Positions 1 through 8,370 are shown, counted from the first letter of the stretch. The stretch: DNA of 64,000 nt from JALZKA01 sp963717635 (GCA_963717635.1 OY970347.1:1674001-1738000), one strand, 5' to 3'. Translations and numbers: made by a program. The notes: generated by a model from the sequence alone, not told the origin.

Positions 1-985
1 TCTCGATGCGACCGGCCTCGACCTCGCCGACCACCTCCTCGGCGGAGGTCAGGAGCTTGCGCTGATCGCCCTCGACAGCCTGCTCCGACCAGACCGCCGG
101 TGTGATGTCCCAAAGCGGCGAGTAGAGCGGGCTCGTGTTCGGGTCCTGCTGGATGTTGAGGGGCGGGCCCTCGCCCAGCAGCGCGGACTGCAGTCCCTGG
201 CGCTGGTCGGGGTCGTCGGCCTCGCGCAGGCCGTTCACGATCGGCACGATCGCCGAGCGGGCCGAGTCCTCGGCGTCTGAGGCCAGGCCCGGCGCCTCGT
301 TCAGGTTCGGCGCGAAGTTGCTCGCCTCCGCCGCCGCGACGAGCTCGGTCGAGGCGTCGGTGCGCAGATACAAGCTGTCGCTGCCGCCGACAAATCCGGG
401 TAGAGCCGCCATCGTCACCTCCATCGCCTCGGTGTCGATCTCGACCACCGAGTCGTGCATCCCCGAGTCGTTTGCGACCTGGGAAGCGTTGATCACCGTC
501 TCGCTGTCGGTGCTGACCAGCGGGCTGTACTCGGCGTCGCCGATCGCGCCCGGCTTTGCGACGTCGGGTGGGAACCCGTCCTTGGAAGGCTCCACGCGGA
601 GTTTCGGGCTGAAGTCGACGGTGCCTTCGAAGACGATCTCGCCGCCTTCCTCGGAGGCGTCCTGAACCGCCTGCGTCCCGAGCGCGTTGGTGAGCTTCGG
701 CGCGAAGTTGACGCCGCGCTCGGAGGCGTCCCCCTCGTCGGAGGAGTCGGTGACGATGTAGAAGACCGGCTCACCGTCCTCGGTGGCGCCCTCGAACAGC
801 GGCAGGGTCACGGTCGCCTGCTGCTCGTCGATCGCGATCACGCTCGAAATCGCGCCATCGACGCCGCCGCCTGCTGCGGCCTCGGTCTGGTTTTCGGTGG
901 CCTCGGGCGGGTCCTCGTCGTCTCCGCAGGCCGCGAGCCCGAGGGCGAGGGCGGTGAGCGGGACGGCGATCGACGTTGCGCGCAT
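1..985 (-). CDS. Predicted lipoprotein of unknown function (3' end outside window)
   Basis: Reading the minus strand from an ATG at 985 gives an open frame to the window edge (about 328 codons), so the C-terminus is missing. The start is fixed by an AGGAGG Shine-Dalgarno at 993-998, seven bases upstream. The N-terminus has a short positive-hydrophobic signal sequence ending in a lipobox LAAC (Cys at residue 20), followed by an acidic linker, so the mature protein is expected to be lipid-anchored outside the membrane. The rest is soluble and rich in Asp, Glu and Ser, with no motif I can name. It is divergent from the response regulator gene, which suggests but does not prove a regulatory link. 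Confidence 0.8.
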   Translation of the reverse strand, partial: MRATSIAVPLTALALGLAACGDDEDPPEATENQTEAAAGGGVDGAISSVIAIDEQQATVTLPLFEGATEDGEPVFYIVTDSSDEGDASERGVNFAPKLTNALGTQAVQDASEEGGEIVFEGTVDFSPKLRVEPSKDGFPPDVAKPGAIGDAEYSPLVSTDSETVINASQVANDSGMHDSVVEIDTEAMEVTMAALPGFVGGSDSLYLRTDASTELVAAAEASNFAPNLNEAPGLASDAEDSARSAIVPIVNGLREADDPDQRQGLQSALLGEGPPLNIQQDPNTSPLYSPLWDITPAVWSEQAVEGDQRKLLTSAEEVVGEVEAGRIE

Positions 986-1100
986 GTTCGGACCTCCTGT
1001 TCGGGTGCCTATCCCAACAGAGTGAACGCGCGTCACGTTTCCGCTCCATTGCGGACTACGAAAGGTGTCGTTAAGGATTCCGGAGGACGATCGGAGAGCG

Positions 1101-1793
1101 ATGAACGCAAGCGCACGGGTACTCGTCGTCGACGACGAGCCGATGGTCCGAGACGTGCTCGCGCGCTACCTCGAGCGCAACGGCTTCGACGTCGACTCGG
1201 TCGCCGACGGCGAGCGGGCGCTGGAGGCGTTCGACGCCCGCCGGCCGGACCTCGTGCTGCTCGACCTGATGCTGCCGCGCCTCGACGGCTTCGAGGTCTT
1301 CCGCCGGATCCGGGCGCGGGGAGACAGCCCGGTGATAATGATCACGGCTCGCGGGGAAACCACGGATCGCATCGTGGGGCTAGAGGTCGGAGCCGACGAC
1401 TACATCAGTAAACCGTTCTCGCCGGGAGAGGTGGTCGCCCGGGTCCGCTCGGTCCTTAGGCGAAGCGCAGCCAGCGACGCCGGCGGAAGCGAAGAGGTGC
1501 TGGCCTTCACGGGCCTGGAGCTCGACCCGCGCTCACGCGAGGTGCGCGTCGCCGGCGCACCGCTGTCGCTGACGCCGAAGGAGTTCGACCTGCTGCTCTA
1601 CTTCGCGTCGAACCCGCGCACGGTCTTCTCCCGGACGCAGCTCCTGGACGAGGTCTGGGACATCGCCTTCGACGGCGACCCGGCCACGGTCACCGTCCAC
1701 ATTCGTCGCTTGCGCGAGAAGATCGAGACCGACCCTTCTCAACCCCGCCGACTGGTCACCGTGTGGGGCGTGGGCTACCGATTCGAGCCGTGA
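1101..1793 (+). CDS. OmpR/PhoB-family two-component response regulator
   Basis: A 230-residue DNA-binding response regulator. The receiver domain (about residues 5-118) shows VVDDEP, the phospho-acceptor Asp in LLDLMLPRLDG, the Thr of MITARG and the Lys of YISKPF. A linker leads to a C-terminal winged-helix Trans_reg_C domain ending HIRRLREKIE and VWGVGYRFEP. I chose ATG 1101, preceded by GGAGAG, over an in-frame GTG at 1065 because the receiver fold starts a few residues later. Its stop codon overlaps the GTG start of the histidine kinase, so the pair is translationally coupled. The signal sensed cannot be read from the sequence. Confidence 0.93.
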   Translation: MNASARVLVVDDEPMVRDVLARYLERNGFDVDSVADGERALEAFDARRPDLVLLDLMLPRLDGFEVFRRIRARGDSPVIMITARGETTDRIVGLEVGADDYISKPFSPGEVVARVRSVLRRSAASDAGGSEEVLAFTGLELDPRSREVRVAGAPLSLTPKEFDLLLYFASNPRTVFSRTQLLDEVWDIAFDGDPATVTVHIRRLREKIETDPSQPRRLVTVWGVGYRFEP

Positions 1794-2929
1794 CTCCGGC
1801 GCAACCGAGAACGCTGCTGCACTCGCCGGCGGCGCGGATCGCGCTCGTAGCCGCAGCTGGCGGGATCCTCGGCGCCCTCACCGCGCTGGCCGCGGGAGCG
1901 GCGAGTGGGATGGCGGGCGCCGAGCTCGATCACCTCGCGGCGTTGTTCGGTGCCGGAGTGCTGGTCACCGCAGTCGCGGTCATGCTCGCTGACCGGCTGC
2001 TGGCGCGAGCCACGATTCGGCGCCGCCTGTTCGGGGTTGCCTTTGCGAGCGCCCTGGCCGGACTCGCGAATCTCGGCGCGCTCGCCGCGCTGATGCTCGT
2101 CGACGGCCACGACGCGGTGCTGATCGCGATCCTGCTCGTCTACTCGCTCGGGGTCGGGGCGGGGACCGCGCTCGCCCTGGCGCGGCCCTCGGCGCGGGCG
2201 GTAGAGGACGCCGTGGAGACCCAGCGCCGCGACCTGATCACCGCCGTCTCGCACGACCTGCGCACGCCACTTGCCAGCCTCCGAGCGATGATCGAGGCGA
2301 TCGACGACGGCGTCGTCGAGGATCCGGCGACGGTCCGTCTCTATACGGCGGAGATGCGGCGATCGGCCGGTGCCCTGGGCCAATTGGTGGATGACCTGTT
2401 CGAGCTGATCCAGCTCGAATCGCCAGCGATCGAGGCCGAGAACAGCGCCACCCTCGACGAGGTGCTCGGCGGCGCGCTGGCCGCATGCGGCATCAGCGCG
2501 ACCGAGAAGGGACTTCGCCTCGAGACCCAGCTCGACGGAGCCGGCGAGGCTCCCTGCTCACCCCGCCTTGGTCGTGTGCTCCAGAACCTCCTCCAGAACG
2601 CTATTCGCCACACCCCCACCGACGGCACGGTCCGGGTCGAGGCGCGGCGCGCAGCGGGCGCGCTCCAACTATCGGTAGAGAACGAGGGCGAGGGCATCCC
2701 GGCCGAGTCCCTACCGCTGGTCTTTGACCCCTTCTGGCGCGGCGACAGCGCCCGTAGCGGCGACGGCTCAGGCCTCGGGCTAACGCTGGCGAAGCGGATC
2801 GTCGAATCGCTCGATGGCAGGATCGAGGTCGAAAGCGAGCCGGAGCGAGGCGCGCGGTTCGATGTATTGGTGCCCGAGCGGGCCTCGTCGACGATTCGAT
2901 CAAGCGCTCGCGGCGTAGAGCTACGCTAA
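1790..2929 (+). CDS. Two-component sensor histidine kinase
   Basis: A 379-residue membrane histidine kinase, partner of the overlapping response regulator. The N-terminal ~135 residues contain about four hydrophobic segments and no large extracellular sensor domain, so it may sense a membrane or intramembrane cue. The HisKA dimerisation domain carries the H-box SHDLRTPLASL. The ATPase domain shows the N-box (LQNLLQNAIRH), G1 (ENEGEGIP), F-box (FDPFW) and G2 (GSGLGLTLAKRIV). The start is taken as GTG 1790, overlapping the TGA of the regulator; an upstream in-frame GTG at 1763 would lie inside the regulator gene and is less likely. Confidence 0.92.
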   Translation: MTPAQPRTLLHSPAARIALVAAAGGILGALTALAAGAASGMAGAELDHLAALFGAGVLVTAVAVMLADRLLARATIRRRLFGVAFASALAGLANLGALAALMLVDGHDAVLIAILLVYSLGVGAGTALALARPSARAVEDAVETQRRDLITAVSHDLRTPLASLRAMIEAIDDGVVEDPATVRLYTAEMRRSAGALGQLVDDLFELIQLESPAIEAENSATLDEVLGGALAACGISATEKGLRLETQLDGAGEAPCSPRLGRVLQNLLQNAIRHTPTDGTVRVEARRAAGALQLSVENEGEGIPAESLPLVFDPFWRGDSARSGDGSGLGLTLAKRIVESLDGRIEVESEPERGARFDVLVPERASSTIRSSARGVELR

Positions 2930-3029
2930 GTCCAGATGTGCTGACCCGCGCGCTCGCTTGGCTGGCATCGCATCCTGCGACCACGCGACCGGACCGCGCA
3001 CTCCGACGGAAGCCCGAGGGCACGCGAAC

Positions 3030-3043
3030 CCCGCGTCCGCGGG
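3030..3043 (-). terminator. GC hairpin downstream of first tRNA-Cys
   Basis: Inverted repeat CCCGC / GCGGG with a 4-nt loop, 12 nt beyond the 3' end of the minus-strand tRNA-Cys gene. It lacks a clear U-tract, so a terminator role is only suggested by position. Confidence 0.35.
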
Positions 3044-3054
3044 TCTCCGAGTAG

Positions 3055-3125
3055 AGGCGCCTACCGGAATCGAACCGGTGTAAACGGCCTTGCAGGCAGC
3101 TGCGTAACCACTCCGCCAGGGCGCC
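3055..3125 (-). tRNA. tRNA-Cys(GCA), copy 1, with two stem mismatches
   Basis: A 71-nt cloverleaf: acceptor GGCGCC/GGCGCC, anticodon loop CTGCAAG (anticodon GCA), T-loop TTCGATT and discriminator U73, the Cys identity base. CCA is not encoded. It differs from the copy at 6172-6242 at three positions only. Two of these break pairs: position 7 is C opposite A66, and position 29 is U opposite C41. The third change is G38. Upstream on the minus strand is CCTATCCT, a plausible -10 element also present before copy 2. The mismatches suggest a decaying or specialised copy. Confidence 0.85.
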
Positions 3126-3173
3126 GGGCTGGGCGAAGGATAGGGCGCGCAATCACTCCGCCGGAGCGGTGTC

Positions 3174-4544
3174 GTGAGATGCTTCCGCGCGATGTCCACC
3201 ACTGTTCGTCTTGCGGTGATCGGCGCCGGCGCTGCCGGCCTGGCCGGCGCGAAGGCCGCGCTCGACGCGGGCCTGGACGTGGATGGCTACGACCTCGGCG
3301 AGCGGCCCGGGGGGTTGTGGGTCCTCGGCAACGGCGACGGCATCTCCCCCGCCTACGAGAGCCTCCATCTCAACACCAGCAGGCGCCGCACCGAGTATGC
3401 GGACTTTCCGATGCCGGCCAGCTGGCCCGACTACCCGTCGGTCGAGCGGATGGCCGGTTATCTGGCCGACTACGCCAAGGCGTTCGGCGTCGCGGAGCGG
3501 TTCCGCTTCAGGTCCGAGGTCACGCGCGTCGAGCGCGAGGGCGGCAACTGGCTGGTCGAGGTCGACGGGCAGGAAGCCGGCCGCTACGACGCCGTCCTTG
3601 TCGCGAACGGGCACAACTGGGATCCGCGCTGGCCCGATCCCCCCTACTCGGGAGAGTTTGCCGGCGAGCAGATGCACGCCCACGACTACCGCTCGGCGGA
3701 GACGTTCCGCGACCGCCGCGTACTGGTTGTGGGGATGGGGAACTCGGCCATGGACATCGCCGTCGATGCCTCGCACGTCGCCCGTAGCGTGCTCCTGTCG
3801 GCGCGCAGGGGCGTCCACATCGTCCCCAAGTACCTGTTCGGGCGGCCGGCCGACGCCACGGGCGGAGCGCTATCGGCTCTGCCCTGGCGGCTACGCCAGG
3901 CGCTGGCCGAGACCCTGCTTCGCCTCGCCGTCGGCCGGCCCGAGAGCTACGGGCTCCCGGCGCCCGCCGACGGCCTGTTCCAGGACCATCCGACGATCAG
4001 CGACACGATCCTGCACCGCCTCACGCACGGCGAGGTGCTGCCCCGGCCTGGGGTCGAGCGCCTCGATCGCGACAGCGTGGTGTTTACCGACGGGACCGCA
4101 GGCCCCGTCGACCTGATCGTCTGGGCCACGGGCTATCGGGTCACGATCCCGTTCCTGTCGGAGCGCTGGATGGGGCCGGAGCCCGACGCCCTGCCCCTCT
4201 ACCAGCGTGTGTTCCACCTCGACGACCCCTCGCTGGCCTTCGTGGGCCTCATGCAGTCGACCGGCTCCGCCCTGCCGATCGTCGAGGCCCAAGCCAAGCT
4301 CGCGGCCGCTCACCTCGGCGGCATCTACTCGCTGCCCTCGGCCAGCGAGCAGGCGCGGTCGGTGCACAGGGCCCACGTTGGCGCCGTCAAGCGCTGGGGC
4401 GAGCACAAGCGGCCGATGATGCGTGTGGATTTCGACAACTTCCTGTCCTTATTGCGGAAGGAGCTCACCGCGGGCTCCGAGCGGCGACGGCGCGGCGGGC
4501 CCGCGTTCGCAGCGTCCCCGGACGACACCGCCGTCGCCGCATGA
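3174..4544 (+). CDS. Flavin-containing monooxygenase family protein
   Basis: A FAD/NADPH-dependent monooxygenase of the FMO family, 456 residues, cytosolic. An N-terminal FAD Rossmann motif GAGAAGLAG is followed by GYDLGERPGGLW. The FMO signature FxGxxxHxxxY appears as FAGEQMHAHDY, then the NADPH motif GMGNSAMD and the ATG-type motif WATGY. GGAG seven bases upstream supports GTG 3174; an ATG at 3192 is the alternative. It overlaps the following dehydrogenase by ATGA, so the two are likely co-translated and may act in sequence on an oxygenated substrate. Substrate unknown; Baeyer-Villiger or heteroatom oxidation are both possible for the family. Confidence 0.9.
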   Translation: MRCFRAMSTTVRLAVIGAGAAGLAGAKAALDAGLDVDGYDLGERPGGLWVLGNGDGISPAYESLHLNTSRRRTEYADFPMPASWPDYPSVERMAGYLADYAKAFGVAERFRFRSEVTRVEREGGNWLVEVDGQEAGRYDAVLVANGHNWDPRWPDPPYSGEFAGEQMHAHDYRSAETFRDRRVLVVGMGNSAMDIAVDASHVARSVLLSARRGVHIVPKYLFGRPADATGGALSALPWRLRQALAETLLRLAVGRPESYGLPAPADGLFQDHPTISDTILHRLTHGEVLPRPGVERLDRDSVVFTDGTAGPVDLIVWATGYRVTIPFLSERWMGPEPDALPLYQRVFHLDDPSLAFVGLMQSTGSALPIVEAQAKLAAAHLGGIYSLPSASEQARSVHRAHVGAVKRWGEHKRPMMRVDFDNFLSLLRKELTAGSERRRRGGPAFAASPDDTAVAA

Positions 4545-5359
4545 AGCGCGCGGCGGGCACGCGGGTGCTCGTTACCGGGGCGTCCGGGACCTTCGGGCGG
4601 GCGATCTCCGAGCGCCTCGGCGGGCTGGGGGCGCAGGTCGTTGGCCTGGACCTCGCCCCGCCGGAAGGGGACGCGTCGGTGCTCCGCTGCGATATCAGCG
4701 ACGACGCAGACGCTGCTGCGGGCGTGGCGGCGGCAATCGAGACCCTGGGCGGGCTCGACCTCCTAATCAACAACGCGGGCATCGGCGGTCCAGCCGCCGC
4801 CGAGCTCCCGCCCGGCGAAGAGGCGCGGCTGCAGCTCGACGTGAACATGCTCGGAACCTGGCGCGTCAGCGCGGCGGCCGTACCGGCCCTGGTCACATCG
4901 CGGGGCCGGATCGTGATGCTGGCCTCGCGGATGGCGGCGATGCAACTCCCGCTGGCGGCGGCATATGGCGCTTCGAAGCGCGCGATGGTCGCCTATGCGG
5001 ACGCCCTGCGCCTGGAGCTCGGGACCCACGTTGGCGTGACCACGATCTATCCGTCGGCAGTACGCAGCCCGATCCACGACTCCACTGCCGCGGCTGGCCT
5101 CTCCCTGGAGGGCATGAGCTCCTATGAGCCACTCGAGGGCGTCGTCGACGCAGTGCTCGATGCCGCACTGCGAAAGCGGCCCCGCCGCGACGTCGCGACA
5201 ACGAGGCGCGGTGCCCTGGAGCTGTTCCTGGCACGACACGTCCCGGCCCTGACGGACCGGCTCGTGGCGCGTGCGCTGGCCTCGCGGCTCCGCTCCGGCG
5301 AGCTCGACGACGCCGAGCTCGCGGCGGGCGTCCGCGAGCGCCATCGCGCGGAGCGCTGA
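4541..5359 (+). CDS. Short-chain dehydrogenase/reductase
   Basis: A 272-residue classical SDR: TGASGTFG cofactor motif, NNAGIG, a catalytic Ser in the strand ending ASRM, and the YGASK active site (YxxxK). A C-terminal extension of about 80 residues after the SDR core resembles SDRs with a helical tail. The start ATG 4541 overlaps the stop of the monooxygenase. It probably oxidises or reduces an alcohol or ketone linked to the monooxygenase product. Which nicotinamide cofactor it prefers was not resolved. Confidence 0.9.
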   Translation: MKRAAGTRVLVTGASGTFGRAISERLGGLGAQVVGLDLAPPEGDASVLRCDISDDADAAAGVAAAIETLGGLDLLINNAGIGGPAAAELPPGEEARLQLDVNMLGTWRVSAAAVPALVTSRGRIVMLASRMAAMQLPLAAAYGASKRAMVAYADALRLELGTHVGVTTIYPSAVRSPIHDSTAAAGLSLEGMSSYEPLEGVVDAVLDAALRKRPRRDVATTRRGALELFLARHVPALTDRLVARALASRLRSGELDDAELAAGVRERHRAER

Positions 5360-5386
5360 GCGCTGGGCGCGCTGGAAATCCTCGTC

Positions 5387-6055
5387 GTGGCCGTCGGCGG
5401 GGTCGCGCAGGCGGTCGCGGGCATGGGATTCGCATTGGTCGCGGCACCCGTCTTGATCGCGTCGCTGGGTCACGAGGAAGGCGTCAGCACCGTCGTCACG
5501 CTCGGGACGCTGGTGGCGTTGCTCGCGCTGATGCCAGACTGGCGCCACGCCAAACTCGGCGAGGTGGGACGGCTGGGGGTTCCGATGCTCATCGTAACGC
5601 CGCTCGCGGCGCTGGCCCTGGCGGGCGTCGACCCGGACGCCCTGGCGCTCGGCGCCGGCGTCGCCGTTTTGGCCGGGGTGGCGATGCTGGCGGCGGGAGC
5701 GAGCTGGGCCTGGCTGACGCGCCCGTACGGGGCCGTGGCTACCGGAGCGTCGAGCGCGGTCCTGAACGTCCTCGGCGGCGTCGGCGGCCCCCCCGTGGGC
5801 ATCTACGCCGCCAACGCCCGGTGGCCCCCGCGAACCATGCGGGGAACGCTTCAGACGTGGTTCCTGGTGCAAAACGGCGTGACGGCGATCGTGCTCGGGC
5901 CCGCCGTTCCGTCCTTGGCGCTGATCGCGGCGCTGGTGGCGGGCACTGGCGCCGGAATGCTGCTGACGGGCCACCTCCCGGAGGGCGCGACCCGTGCCGG
6001 TGTGCTGGCGCTGTCGGCCGCGGGCGGCGTCGCACTCATCGCCGGGGCGCTCTGA
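5387..6055 (+). CDS. TauE/SafE-family membrane permease
   Basis: About 222 residues with seven or eight hydrophobic helices and the internal-repeat look of the TauE/SafE anion (sulfite/sulfonate) exporter family, including GMGFALVAAP near the N-terminus and GGVGGPPVG in the second half. The first helix appears to begin upstream of GTG 5387: in-frame codons back to 5363 (reading LGALEILV) are hydrophobic and start just after the SDR stop. A CTG start at 5363 (230 residues) is therefore plausible. Third gene of the monooxygenase-dehydrogenase-permease block; it could export a product or anion such as sulfite. Substrate not determinable. Confidence 0.78.
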   Translation: MAVGGVAQAVAGMGFALVAAPVLIASLGHEEGVSTVVTLGTLVALLALMPDWRHAKLGEVGRLGVPMLIVTPLAALALAGVDPDALALGAGVAVLAGVAMLAAGASWAWLTRPYGAVATGASSAVLNVLGGVGGPPVGIYAANARWPPRTMRGTLQTWFLVQNGVTAIVLGPAVPSLALIAALVAGTGAGMLLTGHLPEGATRAGVLALSAAGGVALIAGAL

Positions 6056-6067
6056 GCTCCAAGGCGT

Positions 6068-6171
6068 CTATCTGCGCCGGCCGAATCGCCGGATCGCACG
6101 CCGCATGATGCGGAACGCCGGCTTCACGGAGTAGTCCGGACGCAGCAGGCCGACGAGATGAGGTTCTCGAG
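6068..6171 (-). pseudogene. C-terminal stump of a possible glycosidase, abutting tRNA-Cys
   Basis: Directly 3' of the second tRNA-Cys on the same strand is a frame reading GLLRPDYSVKPAF followed by a basic helix and a stop at 6068. The pattern G-L-L-x-x-D-x-x-x-K-P-A-F resembles the C-terminal ends of TIM-barrel glycoside hydrolases, but at this length the match is only suggestive. No start or upstream domain exists; the frame runs into the tRNA. It is best read as a gene remnant left after a rearrangement at the tRNA. Confidence 0.35.
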
Positions 6172-6242
6172 AGGCGCCTACCGGAATCGAACCGGTGTAA
6201 ACGGCTTTGCAGGCCGCTGCGTAACCACTCCGCCAAGGCGCC
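6172..6242 (-). tRNA. tRNA-Cys(GCA), copy 2, fully paired
   Basis: A 71-nt cloverleaf with U7:A66, a good anticodon stem (GCGGC/GCCGU), loop CTGCAAA with anticodon GCA, T-arm ACCGG-TTCGATT-CCGGT and discriminator U73; CCA not encoded. It is the structurally sound copy of the pair. CCTATCCT upstream on the minus strand (near 6253-6260) is a likely -10 box shared with copy 1, which indicates the promoter was duplicated too. Confidence 0.95.
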
Positions 6243-6269
6243 GCGCGAGGGCAAGGATAGGGTGCGGCC

Positions 6270-7076
6270 ATGAGCGAGGCGGAGCTGCAACGGGGGTCGT
6301 CGATCCCCTACCGCGAGGCGGCGCCGGGCACCGAGAGCGGCGACCCGGTGCTGCTGCTGCACGGCGCGCCCGAGAGCTCGCGGATGTGGATTCCGCTGAT
6401 GCACGCGCTCTCCGAGGCGGGCAGGCGATGCGTCGCGCCCGATCTCTACTGCTTCGGCGACTCAAGGGACCCCGGGCCGGCCACGTTCGAGCGCAACCTC
6501 GCGGCGGTCGGCGCACTGCATGACGAGCTCGACCTCGGACCTGTCGCCGTCGTCGTCCACGACTGGGGCGGCTTCGTCGGGCTCGCCTGGGCGTGCGATC
6601 ACCCGAACCTCGTGTCGGCGCTGGTGATCAGCAACACCGGCTTCTTCAGCGACGGGCGGTGGCACGGCATCGCTGAGGCGATGCGGAGCGACCAGGGCGA
6701 GGCACTCGTGGCGGCCCTCGACCGCAACGGCCTCGCGGCGCTGCTACGAGCCGGCGGAGGCGACTTCAGCGAGGACGACCTGGACGCCTACTGGCGCCCC
6801 TTCGCCGAGGGCCGTGGACGGCAGGCGATGCTCGAGTTCTACCGCTCGATGGACTTCGCGAAGCTCGAGCCGTATCAGGGCAGGCTCGGCGAGTTGGGGG
6901 TGCCGACGCTGCTGCTCTGGGGAGCAGAAGACGAGTTCGCGCCGATCGGCGGCGCCCATCGCTTCGCCAAGCAGATCCCGGGGTCGAAGCTGGTCGCGAT
7001 CGAGGGCGCCGGCCATTTCGTCTACGACCAAGAGCCCGGGACCTGCGTCCGCGAGGTGGCGGAGTTCCTCAGCTAG
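6270..7076 (+). CDS. Alpha/beta hydrolase, epoxide hydrolase/haloalkane dehalogenase type
   Basis: A 268-residue alpha/beta-hydrolase with an Asp nucleophile: HDWGGF at the nucleophile elbow, the HGxP oxyanion motif (HGAPES), an acid in WGAEDEF and the catalytic His in GAGHFV. An Asp nucleophile with HGxP is characteristic of epoxide hydrolases and haloalkane dehalogenases rather than esterases. A lid region lies around residues 150-200. ATG 6270 lies just upstream of the divergent tRNA-Cys, so the promoters must overlap. Together with the oxidases nearby it fits a xenobiotic- or secondary-metabolite-handling accessory set. Confidence 0.88.
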   Translation: MSEAELQRGSSIPYREAAPGTESGDPVLLLHGAPESSRMWIPLMHALSEAGRRCVAPDLYCFGDSRDPGPATFERNLAAVGALHDELDLGPVAVVVHDWGGFVGLAWACDHPNLVSALVISNTGFFSDGRWHGIAEAMRSDQGEALVAALDRNGLAALLRAGGGDFSEDDLDAYWRPFAEGRGRQAMLEFYRSMDFAKLEPYQGRLGELGVPTLLLWGAEDEFAPIGGAHRFAKQIPGSKLVAIEGAGHFVYDQEPGTCVREVAEFLS

Positions 7077-7255
7077 TCGTAGTTCTTGATCATCCGGACG
7101 TTCAGCAAGAGCGCCACCACGCCGAGCGCTGCGACCACCGCGAACCCGGGCAGGATCTTCTCCCAATCTAGGTCGTCGAGGATCAGCGATCGGAGCGCCT
7201 CCATCAGGTAGGTGACCGGGTTGAGCGTGGTGGCGTCAGGCCACGCCTGGCGAGG
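7073..7255 (-). pseudogene. C-terminal fragment of an ABC-2 type permease
   Basis: The minus-strand frame reads LNPVTYLMEALRSLI followed by a final hydrophobic helix and VRMIKNYD, then stop. NPVTYxxEAxR near the C-terminus is typical of DrrB/ABC-2 transporter permeases. Everything N-terminal of about residue 210 of such a protein is missing. The recognisable part ends near 7255, about ten bases from a degenerate copy of the tRNA-Gly 3' end at 7266-7286. This is a truncated gene, not a functional transporter; no partner ATPase is present. Confidence 0.75.
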
Positions 7256-7265
7256 CCCTCCGGGC

Positions 7266-7286
7266 GGCGCTGAAACGAGCGGCGAT
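7266..7286 (-). repeat. Degenerate copy A of the tRNA-Gly 3' end (integration scar)
   Basis: Compared with the tRNA-Gly 3' end and its downstream flank (11263-11284), this 21-nt stretch matches with one base deleted and one substitution, in the same orientation. The following 7284-7320 also aligns with 9915-9951 (29 of 37 identical, ending in GGCTTGTTCATG). It marks the break point of the ABC-2 permease remnant. Interpreted as an old attachment-site scar. Confidence 0.6.
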
Positions 7287-7370
7287 GTGTTGAAAATCCC
7301 CGCCAAGTGGCTTGTTCATGCGGTGTCCGAGCTGGTTGCCAACGGTTCTCGGGCGAACTAGGTTAAGACG

Positions 7371-8195
7371 ATGCGGTTCGGCGTCTACGTACCAACCTTC
7401 GGCCCCTACGACGTCAAGACGTTGGCCGCGCTCGCCGGAGAGGCCGAGGTGTCGGACTGGGACGGCTTCTTCATCTGGGACCACCTGGCCTGGACGCCGG
7501 ACGACGCCCAGGACCTCGCGGACACGACCGTCGCGCTAACCGCGATCGCGCTCGCCACCACGCGGGTGCGCTTCGGCGCGCTCGTCACGCCGCTCGCGCG
7601 GCGCCGGCCCTGGAAGTTGGCGAAGGAGGCGGTGACGCTCGACCACCTCTCCGGGGGACGGCTCGTCGTCGCCGTCGGGCTCGGCGCCCAGGGCGACCTC
7701 GTTCCCTTCGGCGAGGGCGGTGCGCCGAGGGAGCTCGCGGCGCGACTCGATGAGGGCCTGGAGCTGCTCGCGCTGCTTTGGAGCGGCCAGCCCGTCAAAC
7801 ACGAGGGCGAGTACTTCCGCGTGCAGGATGCGGTGCTGCGGCCGACGCCGCTGCAGCAGCCCCGCATCCCCGTCTGGGTCGCCGGGTTCTGGCCCAATCG
7901 GCCGCCGTTCCGTCGCGCCGCCCGCTGGGACGGTGCGCTGCCGCTCACTCGCGGGCATCTGATGAAGGAGCTCGCCCCCGAGGACATGCGTGCGTGCCGG
8001 GATTACATCGGCGCGCACCGACGCTCGAGCGACCCCTTTGACCTCGTGGCCTTCGCCGCCACGCAGCCGCGCACTCCCGAGACGGTGGCGGAGTACGAGG
8101 AAGCGGGCGCGACCTGGTGGGTAGAGGCGGTCGACCCGCTTGCGGAATCGCTCGCCGACTTCCGCGCCCGCATCCGCCGCGGACCGATCCGTTAG
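7371..8195 (+). CDS. LLM-class (luciferase-like) flavin/F420-dependent oxidoreductase
   Basis: A 274-residue TIM-barrel oxidoreductase of the bacterial-luciferase-like superfamily. It begins MRFGVYVPTFGPYD and continues with DGFFIWDHL, LTAIALATTRVRFG and LDHLSGGRLVVAVGLG, all hallmark strands of the family. Members use FMN or, very often in actinobacteria, coenzyme F420. The N-terminus matches the family start. It stands alone between scar A and a convergent oxidase gene. Substrate cannot be inferred; F420 use is a family-level expectation only. Confidence 0.88.
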   Translation: MRFGVYVPTFGPYDVKTLAALAGEAEVSDWDGFFIWDHLAWTPDDAQDLADTTVALTAIALATTRVRFGALVTPLARRRPWKLAKEAVTLDHLSGGRLVVAVGLGAQGDLVPFGEGGAPRELAARLDEGLELLALLWSGQPVKHEGEYFRVQDAVLRPTPLQQPRIPVWVAGFWPNRPPFRRAARWDGALPLTRGHLMKELAPEDMRACRDYIGAHRRSSDPFDLVAFAATQPRTPETVAEYEEAGATWWVEAVDPLAESLADFRARIRRGPIR

Positions 8196-8205
8196 CCGCG
8201 CGGCC

Positions 8206-8370
8206 GTCGAACGGCCCGAATCTCCCACCGACGGCTTCCGCTTCTGGCAAGCGGCTGGGAGCAGGCGTTCCTAGACTGGTCGCAGGTGACGCCCGGCCAC
8301 GCCCCCGAGGCCCGGGCGGACTCGGAGTACATCGATTTCTCGCCGACCGACGAGTTCGTCCAACTGAGCG
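8206..8370 (+). pseudogene. Possible frameshifted coding remnant
   Basis: Between two convergent genes, one frame reads VERPESPTDGFRFWQAA and a second frame continues WEQAFLDWSQVTPGH and then SEYIDFSPTDEFVQLSG. Composition and codon pattern look coding, and the two frames would join with one frameshift near 8255. No family recognised, no start visible. It could equally be chance open frames in GC-rich DNA. Confidence 0.25.

Noticed and set aside
4763..5974. 403-codon minus-strand frame over the dehydrogenase and permease genes
   Set aside because: Antisense shadow of two genes with clear motifs and a coupled start.
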